Of a stretch of DNA of 64,000 bases, positions 45,749 through 58,310 are shown one piece after another (the stretch's first letter is position 1; each line of letters begins with the position of its first letter). The translations under genes and the position numbers were made by a program. The notes under the pieces were generated by a model. The model worked only from the letters and a program-made list of their open reading frames with translations. It was not told where the DNA came from and ran no database searches. The DNA comes from Tetrapyrgos nigripes (Eukaryota; Basidiomycota; Agaricomycetes; Agaricales; Campanellaceae), in assembly GCA_013368315.1 (NCBI GenBank), contig JAACJM010000028.1, positions 310,001-374,000 of the forward strand, in the 5' to 3' direction.

Positions 45749-48700
45749 ATGCCACAGGCTACGCGCAAGGACCCAGCTGTTCAGCGAGCTCAAGACAAGG
45801 AGTCCAAACGTGCTAGAGGTAAGCCCACTTCTACTTGGCGCGTTGACAAGCATCCCAAAGTGGCCCTACAGGTGCTCTTTCTTGTGCCGAATGTCGAAGG
45901 TACGTCGTTATGCGCTATTGAGCTTCAGAATTACTGATCTATGTTGCATAGACTCAAGCTGAAGTGCGACAAGACCGTTCCCTGCTCAAGGTTGGCAAAC
46001 AGCGTGTCTCTCCGCACCGGTATCGACTCACTATCTTCCCCAGCTGCAAACGAAGAGGCTGCTCTGCTATCTGCCCAAATGGTAGCCTTATCACAGGACA
46101 GGGTACTCGGTATGTATCCCGTCGTCTCATCCATCTGACGCGTGTTAACGTTTGTCCATAGTTTCGTACTGGCTGACACCGAAAAACTACACGAAAAGAT
46201 AGCACAAATGAGCGATCGGATTCGACAACTTGAAGACGCACTCACGATTTCTCACACTACCTCTGGCACTGGCGAGCCTCATCCACTCCTGGGCCGCGAT
46301 TTGCTCAAAATTAAATCGAGTATTGAGTTACATGCTGCCATACAAGGAGACGATGCTGGCATCAAGCAGGAAGACCAGGAAGACACTGCATACTTGGATA
46401 CGTTTGGGACGCTTGCTATAAGGGACGATGGGGCTGCTACGTTCTATGGCCGTTCAGCAGGGTCGGAGGTAAGCAGGCTGTAAGCACATTATGGGTTCAC
46501 CTTGCTCACTTTTGATTTCTGTCTCTCGTCTGCATCGTCCTCCTTCCAGAGTCTTCTCATTGTACGTCTGTCCCACTTCACACTGGATTACGAATATACT
46601 ACTAATATACTACTAACTTATTACTCAATTCCCGTTCTTCTTTACCTTCTCTTTACCACCATGCACTTTCTGATCGATAACCCCAGGGTGAGGCAAGCAC
46701 CAAGTCTCCTGAACAGAACGGTAGCCATGGCAGTCCCAACCCGAATGCATCTCCCATTATTGGGCTAGATATAATCAGCTCTAGCTCGCAAAGTTGGTCC
46801 CAAAACGGTTCACACACCACTGGTCTTCCACCAGAACTCCTTGCTGTCTCACAATCATTTCCTCTCCCGATTGGTCAGGCTAATATTGACCTTGACTATA
46901 TCCTCGAAAATTTCCTCCCATCCCAGGACGAGGCTCGGCGACTGTGCGATCTCTATCTGGAACAAGCCCCCTGGTTCTTTGGTGCTGTGACCAAACGTCA
47001 GTTGCATGAGGAGATAATACCACTATGGTACAAGGAGGCTCCGCAGCCTTCTACAATCGGGAATGGATCGCCCTCGGATTACGACCATCCCATGTCTCCT
47101 CCCACAGCAGTGCCTGAGTCCGGCAGCACAAGCAGCCCCGTAGTCTCATCTGACTCCTCCAATATTTTGCAAAAGACCGGAGGACCACATGATCTGGCTC
47201 TGCTATACATCATCTTTACGTTCGGTGCCCTGACTGATATGAATCTACCCGCCGCACCAGATAACACTCTAGCCAATCATTATTATGACCTCACGAAGGC
47301 GGCTCTGAACTTGGAAGGAGTGCTTGACAGGCCACCTTCAGTAGCCACGGTCCAGGTACTAGCGTTGATGGGCATCTATGAAGGTTTGAGAAATGGCGAG
47401 AACAGTATTGAGAGTACGTGGGCATTGATGGGCATGTCAACTAAGCTGGCCCAGAGTGTATGTATCTCTACCTTCAACCTCTTCAACAGTCTTTCTGACA
47501 TGTTATTCGTTCTGACAGTTAGGTCTACGTGAGTTTGCGATACTTGCCCGTATATTCGTCATTGATACTCATTTTTGCTTAGATCGAGACTGCGCGAGGT
47601 GGAAACTTTCACCTAGCGAAGTTCAGAAACGTCGAGCTCTTTTCTGGGAACTTTTCATCACCGATTGCTGGCAGGTGTGTAGCATCACCAATTTCTGTTT
47701 CCTGTTTCTAGCGTCTCATATATGCGTGTCAATTGCCTCTAGAGCCTTGCTACTGGACGTCTGGCGACGTTTTCACTTCCTTTTGTTGACTGCGAACTTC
47801 CTTTTGACCCTGACCAGACGTTATCTGCTGATGGAGCGGTGCAACCGAGTTGTACGTCCACCCAATCTTCCGCACTTATCTCTGCTCACATGATTTTCGT
47901 CACTCCCCCACTCTTTCTTTGCGTGCCTGGCACTTACACTCGTCGTTTTTCGGCTTATTGACGTCTGTCCACTTGTTTGACTTCCCGATTATCCGAACGG
48001 GATGACAACCTTAAACTCTTTCCTCGATTAAATTTCTATTGGATGGGCGCCCCTTGTGCCATTTCCATTGGTATCAATCTTACTTGGACAACGCTAGTTC
48101 CTTACTGGAAAGCTCGGTTCGGGGCCGAATGTGTTGCTCCAGTGGTACAGTGCACGCTCACCTCCCGAGCACCAAAATATTCGATTATTTTGGAGTTGGA
48201 CAGAAAGGTTAGGGATATGGAGCTCCCAAGATACTGTCAAGAACCTCCTCCAGAGAATGCTGGGTTGGGGGAGACGATGAGCCATTACATGCCAATGAAC
48301 TACAAAGAACTAAGTGAGTCCTATCTTGGTCTCTGGGTCCCCTTTGACACTGTCATGCTAACTTGTATGCGTGTCTTTCTTAGCTCTGTTGTATATTCAC
48401 CGTTGCTTCTTCACGCATGCAATCCAGAGCAATCCTGCCGATCCTATTAAAAGTCAATACGCACCATCCTTCCTGGCAGGTTATCGTAGTGCTTGTGACT
48501 TGCTTGGACTGGTCAGGAAGCAGTTCAATGCGTTCCCGGCCCAGATTGCGAGGTTCTGGGTGCTGTGGACTCATGCCTTCTCGTCTTCGGTCAGTACCAC
48601 AAATTTTAATGACTTGTCTTCACTGATTAAATATGGATTCCAGGTCATGATATCCTCGGTCGTAACTCATGGCTCACGGTCTAAGGTGGCGCCAGCTGCC

Positions 48701-50194
48701 CTTCTCGAGCTTAAGTCTTCTTGTGACCTTTTCGAGAAGGCTGCCGCCTACGGTGGTAGAGCTGTCAAGTTCTTGGTACGTGTTCATCATCCCTACGGTC
48801 CGAATAGATCCTAACTTATTTGTTGCATGTTAATGTCATATAGCCTATCATTCGTCGTCTTTTGGCCAAGGCTCAGAAAGTCTTCTTTGACACCAGTAGT
48901 GGAGTTCCTCCTGTCGTTCCCAACGACATCTTCAAGCCCTCTGGAACAGAGGAGGACGATGAAATGTCCATATTTGGTGGTAAAACCCACGTTGTCACTA
49001 CCAAAGCCGCTAGACCTGCCACTGCTCGCTCTCCAGCTTCGTCAAGCAGTGCTCGTAGTTCCCAATCGCCATCTGGATCTCCTCAGACAACTTACACAAC
49101 AACGAATCCTTTGTTCGCTGGAGTACATCCCGGTCTCATAAGCGAGTATAACACCTTCGAAGGCCATATCAGCGCGCGGCTTCAGAGTGCTTACAATGCT
49201 GACTCGTCTTCATTCAACGAGACGCTAATGAGTCCTCGGCTGCATCATGCTCAGTCTGTCCAGCAGCAGGAGCAGCAACGCCAACAGCAGCACCAACAAG
49301 AGGCCGAGCAGCGACGTCAGCGAGAGATGGAGCATCAGAGAAGGCAACAAGAACTTTTGGAGGAGCAGAGGCGACAGCAGGAGGAAGAAGAGAAACAGCA
49401 GATATTGGCTCAGGAACAAGCCTATGCCGAGGCTCAACGGCAACAGCAGCTACAACAACAGCAGCAGCAGCAGCAGCAAATATCTTACGAGTCACACTAT
49501 GGCGGTTCTCAAGAGCACCTTCCATCTCAAGGTCTACCTGGAGCTATGCCAGTACAAGAGCGTCCGAAACACACACTTGCACACTCTCGTTCTCGATCCA
49601 ACCTCCACAGAATGGATTATCAGGAATACCATCAGGATGGTCGTTATCAATACGACCAGCAGCAAGCTTCCCATGCACATATGCATTCTCACCCTCATTC
49701 GCATCCCCATACACAATCTCCTCCTCATCGGTCCCACTCTCAATCATCTCACTCCCAGCCCCAGCACGAAATGTATGCCATACCACCCGAGTATATGCAG
49801 CATCAGCCAAGTCCTTCAAGCCCGGATGTGATCTCTCCAATCTCTCCCACCCACCCACATAGCTTCAATTCACCAGAAACGCTGCTCGATCCCCACTCGC
49901 ACCCGCACGCACAGTCGTACTGGACGCACCACCAATCCCCCACAAACGGAGTCATGTACCAAGAGCAGCATCATCACAGTGTACCGGTACCTATGCAACC
50001 TCGCCATCCTCCACAACCACAACATTACACACCCGATGCTGCTATGCGGGGTATGGCAGCTGACGATCCCCGGTTACAAGAAACATGGCAGTCTTACATG
50101 TACAAGGTAATCGTCAGTTCTGTTTGCTGTCATTTCCTCTTTTCTGATAGCTCTTTCTTTGCAGGTTGGGTCTAGTCGGCTGCTAGATGATTGA
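45749..50194 (+). CDS. Zn2Cys6 transcription factor with fungal-specific regulatory domain
   Basis: Fifteen exons in phase: 45749-45818, 45872-45899, 45952-45990, 46044-46109, 46162-46468, 46550-46561, 46687-47457, 47519-47528, 47583-47674, 47743-47851, 48098-48313, 48384-48589, 48644-48775, 48844-50106, 50165-50194; 1116 residues. The binuclear zinc cluster has Cys 28, 31, 38, 44, 47 and 56 (spacing 2-6-5-2-8) and is spread over four small exons. A short coiled coil follows (EKLHEKIAQMSDRIRQLEDAL). The fungal_trans middle domain includes DLYLEQAPWFF, VQVLALMGIYE, RRALFWELFITDCWQ and SLPFVDCELPFD. The C-terminus is Gln- and His-rich and probably an activation region. Two micro-exons (12 and 10 bases) are needed to keep phase. 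Nuclear regulator; target pathway unknown. One intron (47852-48097) is unusually long for this window. Confidence 0.88.
49261..49480 (+). repeat. CAG/CAA-rich tract encoding glutamine runs
   Basis: Imperfect CAG and CAA codon repeats inside exon 14 of the Zn2Cys6 gene encode Gln/Glu/Arg-rich protein, ending in a run of about eight Gln codons near 49456-49480. Likely to vary in length between strains. Confidence 0.75.
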
Positions 50195-50677
50195 GCCATC
50201 TCGTTACGGAACCTGTGTATTTTATTTTTTTTGCTTTCTTGTGTTCCTAGTGCATCTATCTCATCCATATTCTAACGTACTTACTAGTCTTTCCTTTCTT
50301 GTCTTGCTCTGTCTTGCTTTGAGCATCTTTCGTTCCCATGCTTTATCTGTCGCTTTTACATTTGCCTTGACCGACTCGTCCCCATATAATGTAAATGTAA
50401 ATTATCGTACATATTACTCGGCGCAATTGTACATAACCTGCATGATACTATAAGCTGGGTTGACTATTTTTCGCGAGTACACACCACTGTCCGTGCGCGT
50501 CTTGTATTGCACTGGTGATCAGAGAATAATAAGAATTGTTACATACATTACTACGGAATAGACCTAAAACTAACTAAAACTACGTATGCATGAACTATAG
50601 TGGAGAATACCATAGATTGGATAGTACTAGTAGTCTGTCCGTGTTGCCGCATCTAGCTTCACAAAAATCCGTCAGAC
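50195..50677. other. Convergent 3' flanks
   Basis: T-rich sequence between the ends of the Zn2Cys6 and CLN3-like genes; no further feature seen. Confidence 0.5.
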
Positions 50678-52874
50678 TCACAGCCCTTTGCACAACGTCT
50701 TTCCCCGATTTACTTGTGCTTTGCAAAGCGAAATCTCAGTCGGTACAGCCAACAATGAGGCAAACAAGATCCCAGACGAGTCTGCAAACCCCACAGATCC
50801 AATCTTGAATTCCTTCTCTTGTTTGGTACGTTCCATGTTGTGAGCAGAGTTGGGATCGGGTCGCTCCTGGTTTAGGTGATAGAATGCGTTGACGCTGTTG
50901 GAGCGGCGGGTTAGAGAAGCATGAAGAACGAAAAAGCAATGTAAAGAAAAGAGAAGTCGAAAATGACTCACTACGCAAGACCACCGCATATACCCTCCAA
51001 ACTGATAAGGAAGAACACGAGCAGAATGCTTGCTCCCTCCATATCATCGTCAAAGAACCCAATACTCGATTCAGCGGCTAATAACACCAAAATGAAGCCT
51101 TGCACGATGGAAGGAAGTGGAAGAAGCTTCGTTGGCAAAACGGGGATACCCAAAGAAATAGATGATCGAGAAAAGAAAACTGTCGTTTGGTAAACGAGCT
51201 GAAGAGACGATTCGTCAGTCCATTTCTTATGAATATGCGGTACATAGGCTTAAATGCGCACCTGCCAAAGAGGATAGTAATCTCGTATGGAATGAATGAC
51301 CTTGCTTAAGATAGGACTGCTTTCGGGTGAAGGAACAGGATAAAGGAGTGTTGGCGCGATGCCCTGGCGTCAAAGAAAATAGTGTCACTTCAGATAAAAG
51401 TGGACCAATAAAATCATAACAAGACACACCTGATTGATAGTATACTCAAACTACAGGGTGGCAGGGTGGGTGAATTACAAAACTCCTTGGTGAGATATAG
51501 GTTTACTCGGAGAAGATTACACGTACCAAGTAGACGCAGACTAGAGACAAAACTCAGTAAAATGAAGGCTCCACTGCAGTAAGGCAATTGACGTACACAA
51601 AGGTAGCATATATTTAACCAATAAAGGTCTGACGAGACGCAATTTATCGTTCATGGATAGAGCCACTCCGGCTTTAAGTCCAGCGGGTATGCTACCCTCT
51701 TCTTCGCCAACTTCATCCTCACCTGTGGCAAGAGGTGTGTATGGGAGGGTAGCGACAGAATCCCCATCATAATCCCGGTCGAGAGTGGCCGATGGCGAAA
51801 GAGGTGAGTAAAGGAAGAGTGTGTTCTTCGGAAGGAGGAAAAAGTAGACCAGGGGAATGATGAACGGTAGGATCTGGAATGAAAGAGTTGAAACAGCGTA
51901 TTGAATTCGAGATAGACCAGAAAGCTCACAGATGATATCCCAACCCCTGTCCTCACTCCAAGACCGCGGACCTGAATAGATTTTATGAGTACACGGGAAT
52001 GATTTGAGGTTTAGAAGTGTCACACCTCCCACCAAAGGAAAGCACCGACCAACCCAGCAGCACCCGTCCCGCGGCGAAATACCTATAAAGAAAGACAATG
52101 CCTGAATTTGAGCCAATAAGGTAGGGTTTGAAGTTTATACGACATACCCGATGCCATGGCCAGCAACCGAAGGTGGAGCATACGTCGTGGACAATTGAAG
52201 AAAAGTAAGTTCACCCAGGCCTATCAAATCGAACTAGAGTCAACCAAAAAGATTGCACGACAATGTATACTGCGTACCAGATGAAAGGGATGCCAAGCTA
52301 ATGCCCAAGAGTCTCGCGTAAAGGGTGTCAAAGGACGCGACCACCTACCTCCAAAATTGTTATTACAAGCTTGGGTGCAAAAGCAAAGAGTATACACACG
52401 AGCATTCCAAGCACACTGAGAGCGCAACACCCGACTAAACGTTTCACGTATCTGATCCGTCCCTTCAGCACATAAGGCCAACCAACTTTGGCTACGAGCG
52501 CCGGCGCGATGTTACAGAAAGCAATTATTCCTTTGGGAGTCGACGGTGGAACTAGATCCAAGGCAGCTGATAGTATAATTACATAGAGTACTGTGTAGAA
52601 AACAAGTCAGTCTCACTCCTCCAAGTAACTTGCTGGTGTTTCACGTACCGTTATTGATTAGTCCAAACAGAAAGAATGACGCCGCGAGTCTACGTAGCAA
52701 TCTCGGGTTGTCTGTAGTCATAAACATGTCAGGCTCACAAGACACGAAGAAGGAATGAAAAACAGACGACATCTCCATATTTCTCCTGGGTCAAGTCTCA
52801 CCTTCGGGCCTCGAAACCAAATCGTCGTTATGAAGGAGGTCCTCCGACTCTACTGAAGACAAACGAGGGTGCAT
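50678..52874 (-). CDS. BTN1: Battenin/CLN3 homologue (yeast BTN1/YHC3-like) with apparent 1-nt deletion
   Basis: Polytopic vacuolar/lysosomal membrane protein linked to pH and amino-acid homeostasis. Thirteen exons: 52802-52874, 52649-52711, 52400-52590, 52278-52344, 52148-52220, 52026-52082, 51930-51971, 51597-51873, 51527-51540, 51430-51450, 51262-51363, 50972-51198, 50678-50894; about 474 residues. Diagnostic parts: FFLFGLINN, LDLVPPSTPKG, LLGISLASLSSGLGELTFLQL, TGAAGLVGAFLWWE, YLFEYTINQGIAPT and YVNAFYHL. Exon 52026-52082 has 57 bases where 58 are needed: the first codons read GYFAAG in one frame and the rest GTGAAGLVG in another, so one base of a glycine codon near 52070 seems to be missing. 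Flanking exons are intact, so this is a sequencing error, a strain-specific null or rescue by an alternative donor (GTCGTA six bases downstream would keep phase). Confidence 0.88.
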
Positions 52875-53350
52875 TTCGTACGAGTCGTCTAATACTGATG
52901 TGGTGGTTGTATTTGAAAAGGGTTGCATTCGCCTGGTGTAACTTGTCCCGTATACATGCAGCCTCTGAGTAGATCCGTCGTGGCCGCTCTTGGCGGATTA
53001 ATTTAATAATTATGTAATTGTTCAGGTTTTTTTCTTCAAGTTCCTTGAGCACCTCAGGCAGCCCAAGATGGCTTCTGGTAGTCCAAGTACCAACAATATA
53101 TTTGTTATGGTGACGCTGCCAAACGTCCTGCCAGGCTGGGCACTTTTCTACATGGAAACCACAATGTAACGACTGTAAATGCACACGATAACTGAATAAT
53201 TTACAAATTGCTGGCGGGAGCCATTGAAGAGACAGTGTACACGTATGTTCTGAAGTGCGATGAGGGGGAAAAAGTCCGAATAAACATGTGCTAAAAGATC
53301 ATGAAAGCAAAAGACGGGACTGAATGAGAACGGGTATAAATCTGAATCAG
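52875..53350. other. Intergenic, CLN3 promoter side
   Basis: Upstream of the CLN3-like gene and 3' of the next minus-strand gene. Nothing recognised. Confidence 0.5.
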
Positions 53351-54696
53351 TCAATACGCTGGAACGGTAACGCGACGGACTGATCCAGGTTTCCTGGGCC
53401 TTGCAGCGTAACCGGGAGCGGGAGATGGATGTTGCGTTGGAGGATCAGTCGGTAGCGGAGGCAATTCACGATCCCGCTTAAACTTCAGAAGGATCTGGCT
53501 TGATCCAGAGGGTGACTGAGGGTGAGGATGTGGGTTCAATGAGGGAGAGGATGCAATAGCAGCGCCCAAAAGAGAAGAACGAGGGGAGGGATGAACACTA
53601 GTGGGCGTATCAGCGTAAGAGAGGTCAAGAGAAAATGTCCTAGTTTCTCGTCTCTCGCTGCTTGATATCGATTTGATGGTTTGCTTGGGCGATAATGCCG
53701 TTGGTACGGGAACGAAAGGAAGAGGCCGCAAAGCGGTGGCTTTCATCGCTGTTGCCATGATAGGTACTGATTCAGATGAGGTGAATGACGAGCAGGTGGA
53801 TTCGCTATCGGAATCCATATCATCTTCAACTGAAGATTCGTACCCATCTGAAGTAGGCGATGACCGCTGAGTCTGATCATCTGCCAGTACATCATCAGCC
53901 AAAACCCGATTCGCAGCACCATCAACCGCCTTCTCCTTCCCTTTTTTTCCAATAGAAGACTGATCATACAGCTTTCCTGGATCAAACTCTTGTTTGTCTT
54001 CGGTGTCATGGTACATGGTCGCCTTTTTGAGCGCAGTTTCAATCCGAGCAGCTGTAGGACATTTGACTTGCAATTGTCGAAGATCGTGGGATGATGACGA
54101 ATGGGTTACCGTAGGCTCTGTTTTACACCGAGCCATCCATTTCCGAAGATGACAATCTTCCTTGTGTGTGGTGCAAACGGGTTTGCGGACTCGGAAGCTC
54201 CGAATCGTACCGACGAGCTTGGAGAGTTGTTCAAAGGAAACTGCGCGTCGCCGAAGGAAGCCCGTCTGGGGAGAGAAGGAATTTGAATGTGAAGGACTCG
54301 GCCGAAGGGGATGAGATGATGAAGACGATCCAGGAAAAGGTTCCGTGTTTACTCCAGGTCGCACGGGTTGCAAAGGAGACAAGATTGGTTTTTTATCAAT
54401 TTTGCGGTCAGTGGGGAGTTGAGGTAGCTCTTTGTCTTCTCAAGACAATCAGTTTCGTCTCGAAAACGGAAAATATGATGCTTACCTAGATCGAGTGTAC
54501 TTCGAAAAAGGCGCAATTGAGGACTCCCTAATTCCACTGCGGTCCCAGCGTTGTTGCGGACGGGTGGGATTCTGTGTCTAAGTGTAGCATAGGACCTCTG
54601 CTTCCGTGCAATACCAGTCAGTAAACAAATTTCGTACAATGAAACAAACGACAAACGCACCCATGATTCTGGCGCGTTCCAAATCGACTCTCCCAT
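53351..54696 (-). CDS. Ser/Pro-rich protein of unknown function
   Basis: Exons 54661-54696, 54486-54597 and 53351-54429 give 408 residues starting MGESIWNAPESW. No domain recognised. Features: an N-terminal basic, Arg-containing region; a Cys/His stretch (KPVCTTHKEDCHLRKW) that could bind a metal but lacks a clear finger pattern; a Lys-rich segment (SSIGKKGKEKAVDG); an acidic Ser/Glu/Asp region (SSVEDDMDSDSEST); and a Pro/Ser-rich end with RELPPLPTDPP, a possible SH3 ligand, closing with a basic tail. The second acceptor is AAG, a weak site. Probably intrinsically disordered and of narrow distribution. Confidence 0.65.
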
Positions 54697-56201
54697 CTCA
54701 AAGCTGCCGAAGTCTCTAGAGGAGTGCAATCAACGAGGGTGAACTGGAAGACAGATATCAACTAAAGAAGGGTTCGTGACGCGCTGTCTGGGTTTATATA
54801 CAATAAATAAACCTAAGATTAGCATCGAAGGAAACTAGGGTGCAATAGTATCCTATCTGTATGATGGACACCAGACGACAGATGGGAAAGTGTCTTATGA
54901 GTATGCTGGTTCTTTCACCTCGATGAGAAAGTGACAGGCCCGTCAGATCTTGGCATCCGTGAACAACTCCCAGTATAAAGTCAGGAATAGCTGAATAGAG
55001 CGGAAGATCATCAGGAAACTGCACTGGTTCAAACAAAGCCCAAGACCAGTACTAGCGCTGTTCACCGGAGTGATAACGAAATCCATGGAAGGCGGCGCCA
55101 AAGGACCTGCCTCAGGTTGAAGTAGGAGCATTGGTCTAGGCAATTAAAGGGCATCCGTGGTCGGACCCGGGACTGGTTTTACACCCGAAATATTGATCTA
55201 GTCGCGCTGGGACCACCTGAAACAGTCAAAACGGGCGTAAGTCGGTCTGACAGATAGATATCTTTGATATACCAGACCAATCAAGTAAACAACCCATACA
55301 GTTCTTGCGGCTCCATAATGAACGATGGTACCATTACAACCTGCGAGAACACATCTGTTCCTGGATGGATGTTGACTGTTGGAGGGTATACATCAGCGAG
55401 GGTACATACACGATCAAAGGAAGAGATGGACGCTCACAATGCCAGCTCAAAGATCCCTCAAACCTCCGGTCCATCAAGCATTGAAGCCTACTTTCTTGGG
55501 CCCCTCGAGATTGTACCGATCAATAACCGTTAGGACTTGATGATCATGCATATCAATTGCAAACTTGGATTCTCGAGTTTCCACGACCCAAGGAGATTGG
55601 CTAGCGCTCGGATCCGAATCTTCTTCAGCGTCTTGTCGGCACCGCTACTTACGAGCAAGCTTGGATAGGTGTACTATGTGATAAACTTGTCAGCCGAGTG
55701 ACGAGTCTAGCCCACACAAATACGATTTTGACCCAACTCACCACCGCCAATCACTGACCTCGGCTGACAAGATTGACACCGACTGCTGATATTCCTTCCA
55801 TGGTGAGGTCGCCCTTCAGATGCGTTCGGCCGCGATTCTTGCAGATTTCTCATGTCAGTTATCAGCATACTATCCCGAGAAAACGAGGTCGGCTGACGCG
55901 TACATGAAAATGCACGTGGTCATGACGTGGATCCCTTGGTTTTAACGACCATCCTTGACGGCGTTGTGGATGCTTGTTGAACCTCTCCATGCTTTGCGAA
56001 TGTTTTTTCCCCCAATAGAACCAGACTTTTCTCGAAGGCAACGTGTTTCAAATTGACGACTTGCAGGCGATGGTCCGCGATGTAATGTACCATAAGCGTT
56101 GTGGGCGACCTTTCTCAACGATTCGCTTCGTCTACTTATATGCGACTGGCAACTGCCTGGTGCCTATGCTGTCCTACCCTCGCCGCTACTCTCTATTCGT
56201 C
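54697..56201. other. Gene-poor stretch before the paralogue pair
   Basis: 1.5 kb with no supported gene. An ORF at 55264-55533 has protein-like segments but no start context or paralogue here. Confidence 0.45.
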
Positions 56202-57708
56202 ATGTCCACAATCACACCCCCGAGCGAAACATACGCCCTCATGCTCTTGCCCCTCAAACAAGGTTATCCTCTCTGGATCCCTGAACCAAATGATGCACTT
56301 CCCAAAGAATACAGGAACGAAGGAGTCTGCATTGGTGATGTCGGCTTCATAACTTTAGATGGTGCCTTTTCCTTTCTTTTCAACATCTGCTTGGAGAAAG
56401 ACCATCCTATCAACCAATGGCGCGGTGTACCTCAAGGATTTTGCCCTCTGCAGCTGGAAAGCAGGACTGGTACACTCACTAAACCACAAGCATAGAGTTC
56501 CTCTCTGTAGCCCAGGAGCAAAATTCCACCTTGATGCAGAAGGAAAGATGCAGATTTCATACGTCGTGACATTTTTCTTGCTAATCGAGACGTGTTTCTG
56601 ACTGCTTTTCCAGTTTTCTTCACAAAGGTGCTGTACTTTTGTTTTCGGGAGCTGCTTCTCGTACCGACTACCCCAACACTATTTTCCGTGAATACGGTGC
56701 TCGGAATGCCGAGTGTTGGTACAAATATGTCAGAGACACATTGGGCATTGGGAAAAACTCCCTTTACCTTTTGACTGGCTATGATAAAACTCGCTGCTCG
56801 GAAACAGCGGCGTTCTCCGATCCATCAGGCTCCAAAGCTCAGCCTGTTTGCCTCCAACTCAGATCAGATAATGGCGCACTTACTCTGTCGGATTCCTCTC
56901 TATCCCAAAACAACGTCAGCGGGCGACGCGTCCCTCAGAACAATTCAATCAACCAGTCTGTCTTCATACGCGGCTTCAAATTATGTTGCGCAGCAGAGGT
57001 GGGTGGCCTGAACTGCTTTCTTCAGCTTTGGCTTTCAGCTTAAGAAACTTACCTGCAGATGCGACAGAAACCATGCATTCCTCTGAGGTTCGTTAGCATG
57101 TTCTCCTAGGTTTCCTCTGGTAACGTACTGATGAAGCACTTTGGTCCCAGAAATACCAGCCATCGGATGTCATCAACAAGCATATCCTGGACACAGTGAG
57201 ACCACTCTCCAGGGTGGATATGCCCCTCATTCATACTTTTCCTATTCCGGAACAGCATACAGACATGAACGTGGCGCTGACTCACGATAGTCAATGGTGC
57301 TCAGTGTTGACAGAAGTGAGCCATTTTTATTGTTCATCCCTTTTTCATTTCTAAGGCTTTGATAAATTTCTTGTATAGGAAGACAGTCAGATGCCTGACA
57401 GCGACTCGCTGATTACCAGAGTCAGAGAAAGATATCATGTCCGATTCAGCGATGGTAAGACGCCACGGTCAACGAGTAGAACATTGCTAACGAAGATGTC
57501 CCGGCAGGATCTGCATACCTCCACAATACCTCAGAATTCAGCCCTGGCAGCAGAATTTGGTAACGCACAAGGAGTCGTACAGTATGGCACGGTATTAAGT
57601 TTTGACTCGTCCCTCGCGACAAGATGTTGTTCAACATTCCTGGATGACGATGGAAGGGTCTTGTGCTTGTCTGCGACCGGTATAACACGAGTAGTTGCAG
57701 ATTTATAA
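56202..57708 (+). pseudogene. Uncharacterised family, copy 1, disrupted
   Basis: Clear paralogue of the gene at 58311-60272. The start [18 protein letters not shown] and [14 protein letters not shown] match copy 2 closely, as do LYLLTGYDKT, INQSVFIRGFK, VALTHDSQW and RVRERYHV further on. Breaks relative to copy 2: a deletion of about eight bases after GFCPLQL shifts the frame (the matching sequence resumes as WKAGLVHS in another frame); the donor after KMQIS is ATACGT where copy 2 has GTACGT; and the next exon lacks roughly the first twelve codons. The 3' part (57379-57708) is open, ending in a C-terminal segment VQYGTVLSF like that of copy 2. An alternative is a highly diverged gene with other splicing, but three independent disruptions make a pseudogene more likely. 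Confidence 0.65.
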
Positions 57709-58310
57709 TAGTAACAATTTCCTGCGTCATGTATTGGGCCAAATTTTACCCGTCAGTTCCCCTTGCTCTGGGTGAGTCGTCGCCATTTCGCAAAAATTGA
57801 AAATACACGTGACCATATCCACCCTTGCTTTTCGTGTCCATTCGGTCCTTTGACCGCGTTCAGCCTTCACGTCGACTTCGTGGGTCCTAGAAAAGGTTTT
57901 CCGCACTCAAAGAGTCCGCCCCGCTTCAAATTAGGACCATTTCATGGGTCGGAGTTAAATCGGCAACTGGTCAGTTAACTGAGAGATAACACCACAACTT
58001 AAAAGGGCTGTGCGATCTTCAATACTATCATGGCTATCTCGAACTGCTGGTCAATGTGAGTACCAGAACTTGATTTTTTCCCCGTATCCGACATTGCCTG
58101 AGTGACGAAATTATAAGCTCCTGGCTCACTGCGCCAGATGCTGTACTCGCGAGGGCACAGTGGTCTGATGAAGAGAAACTGATGTCAAGCTTATGGTTGG
58201 AAAAGCTGTTAGAAGAAGCTGGCTCAATCATCTGAGACTTCTCATGTCCTCATCTATAGCTTTTCAACGAAGATATAAACATGCATACCCTCACTCTTCA
58301 CCTGTTCATC
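57709..58310. other. Intergenic between the paralogue copies
   Basis: 600 bases, presumably the promoter of copy 2. Nothing else recognised. Confidence 0.5.

Noticed and set aside
49214..49525. Minus-strand Ala/Val/Leu-rich frames
   Set aside because: Antisense reading of the CAG/CAA repeats of the Zn2Cys6 gene.
55264..55533. Plus-strand ORF of 89 codons
   Set aside because: Some protein-like segments but no start context, paralogue or splice support.
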